DNA of 64,000 nucleotides from Prosopocoilus inquinatus (lineage: Eukaryota > Arthropoda > Insecta > Coleoptera > Lucanidae): assembly GCA_036172665.1 (NCBI GenBank), contig CM069870.1, positions 26,696,001 to 26,760,000 of the forward strand, written 5' to 3'. Under the pieces are notes generated by a model. The model was not told the origin of the DNA. It searched no databases and was given only the letters and a program-made list of their open reading frames with translations. A program made the translations under genes and the position numbers. Shown piece by piece: positions 1 through 11,982 of the stretch; position 1 is the stretch's first letter; every line of letters starts with the position of its first letter.

Positions 1-21
1 CGTTAGGCAAACATAAAATAC

Positions 22-62
22 ACTAACAGGAACACTCCTGTTAGTGCCTTTTCTCCTTAATT
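22..62. repeat. 41-bp segment inverted relative to copy 2
   Basis: The reverse complement of this segment matches 16123-16163 at 40 of 41 positions, while the flanking sequence (AAAATAC before, GTAATTATG after) keeps the same orientation in both copies. The segment contains a 10-bp stem (ACTAACAGGA and its complement) with a 4-base loop. The simplest reading is a micro-inversion that happened in one copy after duplication. Confidence 0.85.
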
Positions 63-616
63 GTAATTATGTTGCGAACAATATCCTTTCCTTTAATTTG
101 TGTCAAACATAAAATATGCTTCTTAACATAATCCAATAAGAAACGAATTCAATTCCACACCGTCAAATATCCATTCATTATCCAATAGTTTAACTTAGTT
201 TTGCACTTATATTAATCCAAAAACATTCACATATGTTTAAAAAATTATTCTCTTCTGTGATGAAACTTTACACAATTTCGCCCCATCTCTTTTATCAAAA
301 AAATATGGAATCATTAGGGATAATATTGTCAATTCTAATATTATCCTGCTTTTATAACTTTTTATTTATAAGATCCAGTTTTATAAAGGCGAGATGAATT
401 TACTGTACAGCTTAATGCTACAATCGCAAAACAATAGTTACGTCGAATCTAAAATGTTACCGAGTAGAAGAAACTACTTGAACAGCGGCCATTGATTAAT
501 TTAATTTAAGAAAACCTGACTTGCCTGTTACGATTTTAAAAACATAGTCCAGAAATTTGATCAAACTAACATGTGTCCCAAAAGACGCCCAGGATCGGTA
601 AACAAACCGTGCTTAT

Positions 617-796
617 GGCTAGTTGTACCTAAGGATGTTTAACTAAACCAGGTTCAAAGCGAACAAAATTGCATCATCAAATGTTATTTATAAATGCATT
701 AATTGCCATATGTCGTTAAGATCGTATGAGAATTTATTTACTTAGAACCTGGTTCAATTAAACTTGAGTTTAAACTTCCTTGGTACAACTGGCCCT
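617..796. repeat. TIR element (GGCCAGTTGTACC family) inside repeat copy 1
   Basis: The two ends form imperfect inverted repeats of about 50 bp. The left end reads GGCTAGTTGTACCTAAGG; the complement of the right end reads GGCCAGTTGTACCAAGG. Both arms then run into an AACCAGGTTC motif. The same ends occur at 16819-16975 and in the composite at 60729-61260, so this is a MITE family with at least three loci here. The flanks read TTA on the left and TAA on the right, so no clean target duplication is visible. Confidence 0.7.
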
Positions 797-1172
797 AAAA
801 GTTCTAAGTGGTATGGTTGGTCATAAAAGCTAAACCACTTTTTATTTCTTGCATAATTCCTATGTTTAAATATCCAATATTCATCATATAAAAACTGAAG
901 TTATTAACCAATTAATATTCGAAATACGTTTTACTGGTTGTAGACGTAGATTGCAAAACTTTTGGGATACGTGTTAGTTCTGTAACTAAAAGGAAAAAAA
1001 GCAACACAATAAGGATGATAGGTAACTCTTTCCCTTTTTTCACCATAAAAAATGTTGTCACATATGTAATAAGGCCAACTTAATTTAGTCTTTAATTCTT
1101 TAACTTCATATAAAAAGCAAAAGAAATATACACAGAGTGCACACTACTGCAGTCAATTGCCAACGTTAATAG

Positions 1173-2813
1173 TTTCAGTGTTGTCTCCCTTCCAGAAATA
1201 AATGGACCCAAAACCCAACGTCTTTTTTTATCACACCTGTTACTAGTTACGATATTATTCGAACTATTTCCTACCTAAATACTTCTGAAACAGCTGGAAT
1301 ATATGGTGTATCGTCTTTTATTATACAAAAATCCTCACCTTTTATAGGCGAAGTATTATCCTATTTTATTAATTTATCTTTCCAGCAAGGTGTTTTTCCT
1401 TCGAAACTGAAGGTAGCCATTATCAAACCTTTACATAAAGAGGGTAATAGAAATCTTTTTGAAAATTACCGTCCGATAAGTATCTCGTCAACTTTTATTA
1501 AAATTTATGAGAGTATTATGAATAAAAAAGTCATTCTTTATTTTAAACAATTTTCGTTGCTTTCATCTAAACAACATAGTTTTACACAAAATAAATCAAC
1601 TGATACTGCCTTATATGAATTTTTGAAGCACATCTATAATGATTTAGACAGTGGTAAAATATGTTTAAGTATTTTCATAGACCTATCTAAGTCTTTTGAT
1701 TGTGTTAGTCATAATATATTACTCCATAAATTAAAACGTTATGGGATTAATGGTATAGCTTATCTTTGGTTTGAATCATATCTTTCGAATCGTACGCAAT
1801 TAGTTCAAATCAATACCCAACTGACTACTGAAGGTCATTCGAATATCGGTGTACCTCAAGGATCTATCTTGGGACCCACTCTCTTTTTAATATTCATCAA
1901 TGATTTTATTAACTTTCTAGGCACCAAAACTTCAAATATTGCACTTTATGCTGATGATATCAATTTTACAGTGAGCGAAATCTGTTTATACACATATTTT
2001 ACGTTGGATGATTGCGAATGAGTTGGTTGTAAATGATGAAAAAACTAAGTGTATAATCTTTAAAAGCAACTGCAAATATAAAATATCTAATTTCAAACTT
2101 TCCGAAGATATTACTTCTCTATGTGATTCTTCAAGGTTACTTGGCGTGATCATAGGGATCATTAGGATTTGAATTAGATTTCACATGTAAATTATCCTTG
2201 TAATTCGTTATCTAGGGTTTGTTTTGCCTTATACCAACTTAAGAAATCTTGCACTTTCAATACTTTGAAAACTTTTTATTATTCTAACTTTTATTCCAAG
2301 TTGAGATATGGTGTAATACATTGGGGAATGAGTTCTGAAGCTCATCGAATTTTCATTGTTCAAAAAAGAGTTATACGGATAATATGTGATTTAACAAACA
2401 GAGATTCTTTCAAAGATAAACATTTTTTGACTTTTTATGATATATATATATTAGAAGTGTTGCTTTTTGTATTTAAATATAAAGAGAATTTTGGAGTTCT
2501 TCAAAATCATGATTATAATACTCGTAATTATAATTACTTTTTACCTCCCCCACATAGATCGTCCTTATTTCAAAAAGGTCTTCCTTATATGGGCTGTAAG
2601 CTCTTTAATTGCCTTCCACGGCGTCTTAAAAATAAATGTAATTTTAATAGATATAAAAAACAAATAAGATACATTCTATTAACATTAAATTGTTATTCTG
2701 TATCTGAATTTACTGATTATTGTAAAAAGATATCTTAATTTTCAACCTTGTTTGCGACGTATTTCTTGTACAATGTACTTTTTTGTACTCTGTACTTTAT
2801 TGAAATAAATATA
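1173..2813 (+). pseudogene. Decayed CR1/Jockey-like non-LTR retrotransposon reverse transcriptase
   Basis: An open frame runs from 1173 to 2021 without an authentic start. It encodes the RT fingers and palm. Visible motifs are ENYRPISI, motif A (FIDLSKSFDCV, near residue 55 counted from the Met at 1518), motif B (GVPQGSILGP) and the catalytic YADD box (residues 144-147). The core acidic residues are present. After the stop at 2019-2021 the thumb continues in another frame (NELVVNDEKTKCIIF, then RLLGV) with further stops. The C-terminal region resumes as an open stretch at 2265-2738, containing LRYGVIHWG and a CYSVxEF-like end, all typical of this clade. The non-coding tail to about 2813 ends in AATAAATATATG. 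No endonuclease domain precedes it, so it is 5'-truncated and non-functional. The clade assignment (CR1 rather than Jockey proper) is an inference from motif spelling. Confidence 0.88.
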
Positions 2814-2826
2814 TGTTATTATTTTT

Positions 2827-3313
2827 AGAAAAATTTTTGTGCAAATCGTTCTTGATTGCAGCGAGAACCTCGAGCAGCCTCTGGACAGCTGTTTCAGCCC
2901 TGCTTGGGGCTTCTTCAGCAGAGACGTAGCTCGACATTCCCGCTGCAAACAAAAACGACTTGCCCAATTTATTCGCAATTGCGATGTAAGAGTGATGAAC
3001 AGATAAAATAGCGACATCTTACGAATAAATTGGGCAAGTCGTTTTTGTTTGCAGCGGGAATGTCGAGCTACGTCTCTGCTGAAGAAGCCCCAAGCAGGGC
3101 TGAAACAGCTGTCCAGAGGCTGCTCGAGGTTCTCGCTGCAATCAAGAACGATTTGCACAAAATTTTTCTAAAATCTTTCATTATGCTTTGACAGCAAGCA
3201 TGGCCGCCTTGCATGGGGAACTTATTAGGAGCAAATCCCGCTTCAATTTGTCTAACCTACTGCAATGTCAGGTCAAAAAGCGATAGTAAGATGTCGCTAT
3301 TTTATCTGTTCAT
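2827..3313. mobile_element. Family S insertion S1: palindrome of the A half followed by B'
   Basis: Left arm 2827-2975 and right arm 3022-3169 are inverted copies of each other, identical except for a one-base indel in an A/T run. The 46-base loop is at 2976-3021. The right arm is followed by a unique segment (3170-3313, called B') that ends with GCGATAGTAAGATGTCGC and TTTTATCTGTTCAT. The first part of the loop is the complement of the end of B'. Direct repeats beginning GTTATTATT flank the element at about 2815-2826 and 3315. Related copies lie at 43050, 47489, 49258, 57387, 41354 and 3327. A 43-codon frame (3060-3191, beginning MSSYVSAEEAPSRAE) is shared with the 47-kb copy. It sits just after the 3' end of the RT relic. 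I do not recognise the element class. Confidence 0.85.
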
Positions 3314-3326
3314 CGTTATTATTATT

Positions 3327-3367
3327 TTAGAAAAATTTTTGCGATAGTAAGATGTCGCTATTTTATA

Positions 3368-3369
<2 letters not shown>
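3327..3369 (+). mobile_element. Family S mini-copy S1b, ends only
   Basis: This ~40-bp piece joins the family S left tip (AGAAAAATTTTT) directly to its right tip (GCGATAGTAAGATGTCGC, then TATTTTATAT). It lies between GTTATTATTATT tracts that resemble target duplications but could also be the neighbouring TTA microsatellite. Everything between the two tips is missing. Confidence 0.65.

Positions 3370-3405
<36 letters not shown>
3370..3405. repeat. (TTA)n microsatellite
   Basis: About twelve uninterrupted TTA units abut the family S mini-copy. Confidence 0.95.
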
Positions 3406-3408
<3 letters not shown>

Positions 3409-6400
3409 GAGCGATATTTCTAAATTTAAACAAATAATTAATAACTTCATATAAAGGCAAACACTAACGAAATAGTGCTGATGGAAATAGGAATAAACCG
3501 AGGAAGTTATTATACAGGATTAAGGAAAATGAAGATATGAAAATTAATGTTCTTCCTGAAAAGAAATTATTATACCACATGTCCAAAAAATCTTTTGATA
3601 AAGGTAGGCCATGGAAATGTAAATGTATGTCATAACCACGGTGAACGGTATATTAGGTGACGCCACAAGAGCACTCGGCCGTGTGTCAATATGTGCATGA
3701 AAGCACGAGATCAGTTGCGACAGCAACAGCTGAAAGAGGGGTCAAATATCAATGCGCGAAAGAGAACGGCGTTTAATCCTTCAGCATGAGATAACATTAA
3801 AATATTTCTCGCAGTTGCGTGCACTTTCCGAACGCTCGCGCTGCTACCTATTAACTCTTTACTGTGATGGTAACCTACAACACCAAAAATTGTAAACTGT
3901 TAAAATTGGAAAGAACGCTCAAAATTTCAGTAACGGTTTAAAGTTTAAAAACAATTTTCATCGGACAAGAGTCGATTTTCGCCTTCAATTATAGTAGAAT
4001 GCATTCGTGTTACTTTAAAACATTTATTAATGTTTCACATAGAGCACAGAGAAATTGACATTAATGACACTTCTAATAAAGTGTTACGTTATGAATTGCA
4101 ATTCGGTGGGTTAGTATGCAAGTGTATCGGAGCACATATGGCTGTTCGTGTTCATTGTTCCACGAGACCGAAACACATTGAATAGTAACTGATTAGTTTC
4201 CGTTAGCCTTGCTTCACAATGCAACAATCATTTTGTAATAGTTCAATAATCGGAAGTGCCCGATTCGGATATGGGGATTTGAATTCGCATTCGAGCATCC
4301 ATCTCGCATTGAATAAAAAATTAACCCCTTCTGAAAAAGTTCCGTGTCCATACATCATGAAAACTAGTCACAGAGGCAAAATGTACCGACTGCTCAATTA
4401 AGGCCTTTTGTGTAAAATTCAACTGCGATTTTAAATTTCAAAAGAATAATTACCGTACTATTAATAAAGGTAAAAAGTAAACGAAAAATTGTATAAGATA
4501 ATAAATCATGCCAATAACGGTAAATTATATTAAAATGACAAATTTAAATAATCATACTGTACCGAATTCAACATCATAAATTAGGTCTGAAAATATTATA
4601 CACAGCAATGAACAAAAACTGGACCTAATTTGTTAATGGCTGTAAACGTCAGGCAGCTGCAGTTAACCACATAAGATAGTTTTAAGACCTCCTAGTGAGT
4701 AAGAACGATTATTAAGATTATCCACTTAAACGCTTCCCTGATCCTACAGCGCAACAACTTGAAGAAATTAAACATAAAATAATTATAATAGTTGTCAAAG
4801 GAAGCACTTTTAGCTTGAAAACAGACACTAACTATGCATAGGCTGATATTGTACTATTGACTTTCAGTTTTAACATTTTGTGTTTAATTATTATTTCTGA
4901 TGTTTCATACCCTAGGTATTTACATTTATATCTAATTATTATAGACGCTTTACATTTTTTATTAGTAATGTATAAAAATAATTCGCTATCTAGAAACCAT
5001 ATGTATGAAGAACACGAGAACCTAAAATCTCTGAATATGATTTATCAATAGTTACACAAAAATTAATTTTAGCAGATTAAGAAATGATTTTACATAACTC
5101 TTCTACCAATTAATCAAAAATACAATTTTTTTGCGACACAAAATGTAATAACGATCTCTGTCATACTTTCTTTTAATACTTCTAAAAGTTAGGAATAGTT
5201 ACTCTGGGGAGTCTAATGGATGAATATTTTTTTAACAGTCTGAAAGCATTTTGTGTTATTATATCATATACTCATGTTATTTACCGCATACCGGTGCGGT
5301 GAATGTTTCAAAGTAGCTTGCCGGGGTTGCATTTTTTAAGCACTGCTGTACACTAAATACATCAGGTCCCATCACTATATTTTCTTGAATACTTTTTTGA
5401 AAAGGAAATATGTTTCGCCCGTGGTGCAAACGCCCTCAGTACTGATCATGTCTGTGTCACGTGCGAAGAACGCTTTTAAAATGTTCACATAGGTGTGGTG
5501 AGACGACCTAATTTGTGCAGTGCATCGGTAAGTATTTCAAAAGATAAAATTTTTAAGATATTCCTTTCAAGTTCACAGCTTACAAATTTCTTAGGGTAAT
5601 ACTGTCACTTACGCTACTGCGCAAAAGTGTGGTTATATTTTGACTGTAGAAAAAGAAAAACAGTATTTGAAGAACTAACTAAGCGCTAACTCCTCTTGTT
5701 AATTTTCTCTGAACTTTATAAAATGACTTAACTCATTCGTCCTAAGCACATTTTCCCTCATGGACCGTCACTTGCATTGTTACGGTATGAAACTCGCTTT
5801 TAGGGAACGACCTGTATATTCAGTTCATTGAGTATTGCATCATCTTAGGGAACTGCGTGGGTAGTGAGCGCATCGTTTTTGTCGGTTTTATCGCAGCAAA
5901 AAAAGTTTTTTTGTATCATCTTCGCCGTTGTTGGAATAATTAATTTAACAAACTTTTATTTTAGACACCTGTTTGGGTTCATTTTAAAATACTCCGGCCA
6001 TGAAATTATCATTGCCTCGGCGGTTTCTTGTTTTATTTAAATAATATCTTTCGGAGTTTCTATTTTTAAATTGGATTGCATCATCTTTTATAAAGTGCAA
6101 GCGTATTTCATCAATTTCATGAAAACTGTTGAAATTGAAATTATTATTTCACGCAGTTGGAGTTATAAAATTTCCGTCGCCGCCTGTTTTTTATTGAATT
6201 AGTTTATGTGAATTACAGGTTCTTGCGAGCTAATATTTCGGCGGGTAGATTCAAATTGGTCTCACTTTTTATCTTGGACGCCATTGGGGTTTTCTTATGT
6301 CAGATTGATACTCGTTGATCTCTGCTGATGTCGCGATGGTTTCGTTCGTGCAAACCTTTCTTTCCGAACATTTGGGGGCATGATAGGTTTCGCTTTATTA

Positions 6401-6613
6401 ATTTAGAGCACGCTTCAGAGAGTCGGACGTTTGGCGATATCCCCAGCACCTGGTGGCGTAATTACATTCCTGAAGATCAGTTCACATTTTGAGTTGGTTC
6501 TGAGGACCTTTTTATAAAGATTTCGACGTGATACGACTTTTCGTTGGTTATAATTAGGCGCTGGAAGGAACTAAATACTAGATAACCAAATAAAGAAAGT
6601 AGTTTCCGCAATA
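3406..6613. other. No recognisable gene
   Basis: This is AT-rich DNA without a coding frame that I can support. Short ATG frames at 4219-4401 and 4857-5051 show no family motif and are expected by chance. The stretch 5280-6560 is less AT-rich than its surroundings and contains CGGTAAGT at about 5527, a possible splice donor, but nothing confirms an exon. Confidence 0.5.
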
Positions 6614-6826
6614 TGTAGATATTGCCGCATTGCTGAGGAAGGGGTCGAGTACACATTCTTCAAATGTAACCATTAGAGAGAGGCTAGAGCAAGAACAGAG
6701 GCGACTTTTCGAGCAGTTTTAACACCTGAGAATTTGATGATAATGATGTTGGAAAGTCAAGAAAATTGGGAAGTTATGGAGAAATATACGAAGGAAATAT
6801 TATCCATTAAAGAAAAAGATAGATGA
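6614..6826 (+). pseudogene. C-terminal zinc-knuckle end of R1-type LINE ORF2
   Basis: The frame reads CRYCRIAEEGVEYTFFKC and ends with ENWEVMEKYTKEIL before TGA at 6824-6826. The C-x2-C-x13-C spacing and the following Trp-Glu helix match the C-terminal CCHC knuckle of R1-clade LINEs. The usual His of the xxEH motif is Tyr here, so one zinc ligand is lost. A TAG at 6674-6676 interrupts the frame just after the third cysteine. It is a dead fragment. The minus-strand open frame over the same place is a shadow. Confidence 0.8.
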
Positions 6827-7177
6827 AAGAGAAGAAGAAGAAGTCAGGAGATGAAGAATAAGTTGTCCATTCTTAGAGTAAATATAAACTAGCCTCCCCC
6901 CATCCAGTAAATTTTGAATGTAGAACTGAACAAGACGTAAGATGAAACCCGATGATAGAATAAAGATAGAAAGTAGAATAACGGAGGAAAAAAGGACAGG
7001 GTCCCACTGAGATGATATGTATACACAGTGCCTCACTAGAACGCAAGGCTAGATGAGGAAAGGGGGTTTAGCTGGTAGGCGTCTGGGCTATATTCCCAGA
7101 TGAATCCAGCACACCCTCGGTATAGATACAACCGAGGGCGTCTTTAGAAGATTATCCTGATCCTCAAAAAAAAAAAA
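6614..7177 (+). mobile_element. 5'-truncated R1-clade LINE 3' end with poly(A) tail
   Basis: This holds the last ~70 codons of the LINE second open reading frame, a 3' untranslated region and a terminal A12 run at 7166-7177. The 3' untranslated region contains a block (GGGGGTTTAGCTGGTAGGCG, CCCAGATGAATCCAGCACAC, then GATTATCCTGATCCTC) of a type I associate with arthropod R1-clade LINEs; that is recalled family knowledge, not a search result. No upstream RT domain is present, so insertion was 5'-truncated. The 5' junction and target duplication are not clear. Confidence 0.8.
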
Positions 7178-7179
7178 CA

Positions 7180-10100
7180 AAAGGTTGGTCTGTATCACAG
7201 AGTAGAAGCAGCCTGGTCCGTAGCATTTCGGACAGGTAGGTTTAAGACTGTGGCTCTCTTTTCGTTCACATTACTATTGACGAACTTTCCTTCATCCGCA
7301 GGCTTTTCGGTTTGGCTACGAGCTTTTTAATTTTGGTAACCAGTTTTAGTTTGGATTTCAGTGATGGCGACGAGCTACCTCTGTACGTCTGGCTTATCTT
7401 AGAAGAACGACACTTTTTCGAAGTTATAAGATTTCGTTCTACGATGTGACTACTGTTGCTCTGGCGTCGGCTTCGTAGGCCGATGTGGGAGACTGTAGAA
7501 CAAATTCCGAGGTGAATTTGTTCAGATTGATTACTCTATGACCCTACGCCGAATTTTATTTGTGAAACTGAGGACGGATCCAATAATGGTTAAATTTGGA
7601 TTTATTTTAATCTTGACTTGTCGTGATTATATGACAATTACAATTAAGTATTACTTGAAGTTCTTTCGGCACTCATTTATACAATCGAGCCACAGATTTA
7701 AATGCCAACATGTAAGAACAACAGAATTCTAAAACTGAACATCATCGCTACACTGACTTCTAGTTTCAAAAGCATCGGTGAAAAATAAAGAATTACTTTT
7801 CAGTTCTCTAAGCTGTAATGCCTAATCGTGTATTCAGAAATAAATGTAAACCTATCTACTTACAAATAAAACTACAGAAACAACATTAACTGTTAGAGTG
7901 TTAAAAATAAATGTTCTCATCAAAAATGTTGAAACAAAATAAAAATTGTAAATAATGATAAATGGTAAATTTTGCAAGACGTATCGCTTGACAATTCGAA
8001 TTATTTATTAATAAAAGGTTAAACAAATGTAATTAAATCTACATAATGGTATTTTTTCTCTTAAACATCATACATTGTAAATGTCATACATTTTATCATT
8101 ATATCTAAGAAATCAAACAATTAAAAAGACGTACGTATCTATTAGTGTTAAGTGCTAATGTAGGTGAGACTAAAGGTCAGTTATTTTAGTAGCAATAACT
8201 TAAGAGGATGTATTATGACACACAATAATATAATTATTTCTTTTAAGTCTGTAAGGGTATAATACAAGAAGCATCTTAGACAATAGACGATTATTGAAAA
8301 CTATGCATTCTCTTAAACTCGACATTAGTGTCGCACATTTTGACTATAAATGCATAATTAAACAAGCATTAACATTTAAACTTTGAATATGAATTACAAA
8401 TTAACGTATATCTGAATAATAATCACAGATTAACGCAGCCATAAACATATTGACTGTACGTATTCCAAGTTGCTGGAAATGGAGGACGAGATTATGCACA
8501 AACAAGGACATAAGTACATGTATATGTATTGCCTAATAACAGACGCTGGAAACTGTGTTGCGTCCCTGAATATACATGTAAAGATAGTGTAATAAGGGAA
8601 ACCCACCCTGCGATTTTAACTAAGCCCTCGAATATGTCATCAAAGGAACTAAATTACCGTACTGCAACTTACTCCTGCTGGAATATTAAATATTAACCAA
8701 AATATATTATAGGTCGTATTTATACGGCCTTTCGATGATTTTATGGAAATAGTACTGCTGATTTAGCATTATGCAATAAACACAGAGGTAAACTGCTTTA
8801 CAAAGCATCAAATTATTATGTAGCGGATAATTTATTGATCTTGAGGCATGACGTATTTAATCTAATATCAAAATTTCATCGCGACAAGCAAAATCCCAAT
8901 GAAGCGTGTAGTTATCCTTTTAGTCCTTAAAACCGGTTTAAATTAAGCATACCAATTAGATTACAACGTAACCGTAGCTGAAACAATCATATGGGGATTA
9001 ACAGAGTTTGTTCCCGTCAGAGAACAAAGGTTGCTAGATGCCTTTTGGTCGCCAAATTACCCCGGCATGCTTTTGTTCAACCGGTAACGCTCAATTATTA
9101 ATAGGATCCCGTTCGACCATAATTTGCATGAAAAAGTCACGTGTCTTTAGTTATGTGCAAGTTTCACAGCACTGCAAAATTAATGCTTTTTACCGCAGGA
9201 TGTATACCAAAGTCCACACATTTGTTGTAATAAACGAACAGTATTCGTTTATACATTAAATACAGAAGCGCCTCTTCAAGATAAAACGTTTGCTTACTTA
9301 GGTTTTGTTTAAATATTTACATTTATTAAATTTGTTTTTTCATGTTAAACGATTCACCTCTTTCCATAAACTTGCACTTAACTAGATTCGCATTAAGGCA
9401 TTCACGTCAGCACTCAATTAATAGGGTCCCTTATGAACACTGAATACTCTGTTATGTACATTTGCTAAATACATAAACTCGTCTCCTATAAATAATTCAA
9501 AGCATTTATTTATTTATGAATTTATAAACATAAAGTTTTATTTTAGAAAGTTAAGTACTCAAGAGAATACATTTTTACTAAAATCTTTTAAATTTATAGA
9601 CATCCTCAAAAAGGAAAAACAAAACTTAAAACAGTAATATTGTTTCAACACAAACATTACTTACCCACAAAATTATTTACAATTAATTAAAAACGTTTGT
9701 ATTGGTACTAATGCAGGTAACTACGCAATTTTTATTAAATTATAAAAATTTGTAATAAAGATTATTTATGCGTCGTCACTGAAAATATAGCAAACTCCTA
9801 TGGTTGGCTGTGAAGATTAAAATAAAAGTGTTTTATTTTATTTATACGTATTTTATTTCGCACCATTTCTGGTATGTTAATATATCGTCGTCAGGAGAAA
9901 CAAAGAAGTTCTCTTTATAAAATATTCCCTAGAATGAGTAATCTTTTGTCTCTTTACACATTTCACACGTTATTAAAATATATTACATTTATTAAACTTA
10001 CAAAATAAAAGTGTCTCCAAAAATTAAGCATAATTGTGACCATCTTTATAAGCCGATATTGTTGGTCCTTGTACAATATGAAAATTATTGCAGAAAAAGT

Positions 10101-11982
10101 ATTGAAAATAGTTTTGTAGTTTAAATACCTTTTTACTTTTAAAAATAATCATTTTCAAAAATTCCTGGTAAAAAAATTATTTTAACAATTTTTTTTTAAC
10201 TTGGGACCATTTTAAATTATTACCATCGAAATTTTTGGAAAAATATGTATTATAGAGAACGTATCTGCACACGCAACTTCATATTCTTTATCTTAAAAAA
10301 TAACCACCATAAAAAAATTTATGATTTTAAAATCGGATTGGTTAGTAGTTTGTGTCAGGCAGTATATTCAATTATCCTTAAATAAAATATGGAAAATGGA
10401 AACAAACAAACCGTTTCTTAAAATGTTTTTGTGAACATATTTTTTATACGAGTCCTTTTTTGGTGCCAGTTACTCCTTAAATGTTCGGTAATTACAAACA
10501 AAAGAACTTTCAGTTTTCTTTATTAAAGAAAGACAAAAGATGGATTTAATTATCCAAAGAGTCCAAGTTGTATTTACTAGTGAAAATGAAACTGTACTCC
10601 ATGAAGCAGAAGCATTGCATAGTGATCCTAGTAACGAAGATTCATAACTAAAATGAACTTCAAATAAATCATACTTAATAATCAATTCTCCTTCATTTCG
10701 AATACCATTCAGAAAAAAGATTTACAGGTCTAATGTTGAAGAATTCCAACATAGAAAGAAACCTTAATTCATTTTCTCAAAGCACAAGTAAATATATAAA
10801 TAGAATCCCTTCCATATTTTAATATTTTTTTTAATTTTGTAAAATCTGATTAATGTTCATTACTTTTTCTACATTTTTTCACTCTTTCATTTTGTCAAAT
10901 TTCCTAATTTTGACGATTTGACGTAGATTACGATGACATCAAATTGTAACAAACTTCTTTAATTTACATGATCTTTTCCGTTCATTTGGTTTCCTCATCA
11001 GAGTAGGCCATTTCAGGATGACATTTTCATTGGCATTATTATTATGTCTAAAGATGGGACCTACATACCTACTACCTAACACTAGCGTTATCCCTGTAAG
11101 TCTAATAGGTATTCCTTGAAATCACTGACACTGACAGTATTATATATAGGAAACTTCTTCTGACGAGTCGAACTTTGATTCAATCCAACCCAACTCAATG
11201 AAAAGAGAACATTGTAACTAGAGTACAACGTTAACGGAAAATATACTGGATGGTCCGAAAGTAACGGGACACAGAGCAACAGTAGGTTCTTGACGTCAAA
11301 ATATTGCGATTCACCATAATTTACTTAGTCCAAAAGTTGATAATACATTAGATACAAGGCGCTCAAGTCAAAATTTTAATTTCAATTATTTTTTGTTATT
11401 ATTATTTCGATTATTTTCGGAGACTAGAAATAATATTGCTTCCTGAACTTTGATACAGCAGATACAGGGCGCTATACATAGTATTATTGTTCAATATCAG
11501 TAAAGTTGGGGGCACCACACGAGACAATAGACGGAGCCCTTGTGGTGTTACGTTCTTTTGAAAAGGATCGTGGATTGGTAGGTCTAAGTCTTATCAGAAG
11601 AAAAAACAAAAATGGCTGCTTTCTGTTTCACATAAAAATGTGTGCGTCAGTGTATACCATTTCCAAAAAATTCGCTATTTCAGCTTTGAATGCTTTACAG
11701 TGCTTGTTTGATTTCTACTACCAGGCAGTACACCAGCTGGCTAGTAGTAAGCAAACTAATTTCGTATAATTGACAGTTTAGGTCTTATAATATGTGAAAC
11801 GCTTAAATGAACGTCATATTTTTTATGTTTCACATTCTACCTTTTAACTAGTAAAGTATAGATTACATGAAGTTACTTTACTCGCTGCTAACCATCTAGT
11901 ATACTGGCGGATAGCAAACTAGGTTCGTGTAATCAACGCCGTGAATTTCTTTTTACTATGCCCAACTAAACTAGTAGGTTAA
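7180..11982. other. No recognisable gene
   Basis: This is AT-rich DNA. 7180-7520 is somewhat richer in GC but has no coding motif. Short frames at 7538-7732, 9038-9259, 10470-10685 (minus), 11088-11279 (minus) and 11506-11769 have no recognisable domain and low-complexity composition. TGGTCCGAAAGTAACGGGAC at about 11251 resembles a mariner-type terminus, but I could not find a matching opposite end. Confidence 0.5.

Larger units (their letters stand above)
1..1069 (+). repeat. Dispersed ~1.07-kb repeat, copy 1
   Basis: This segment recurs in the same orientation at 16102-17240 with high similarity over nearly its whole length, from the shared start CGTTAGGCAAACATAAAATAC to the shared AT-rich stretch CATAAAAAATGT. 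Differences include an inverted 41-bp segment near the start, a ~46-bp stretch missing here near position 165, a replaced tract near 340, and ~24 bp present here but missing in copy 2 near 670-695. It carries an embedded TIR element (617-796) and no coding potential. Both copies are followed downstream on the same strand by RT relics of different lineages. It could be a non-autonomous transposon or a segmental duplication; the left edge is cut by the window start. Confidence 0.85.

Noticed and set aside
2742..3158. 138-codon minus-strand open frame
   Set aside because: It spans the S1 palindrome and reads through both arms; the length is a by-product of inverted GC-richer sequence, not a gene.
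6824..6850. GAAGAAGAAGAAG tract as a microsatellite
   Set aside because: It is only four to five units and belongs to the LINE tail.
11506..11769. 87-codon plus-strand frame
   Set aside because: No recognisable domain, no splice or promoter context, and length within chance for this window.
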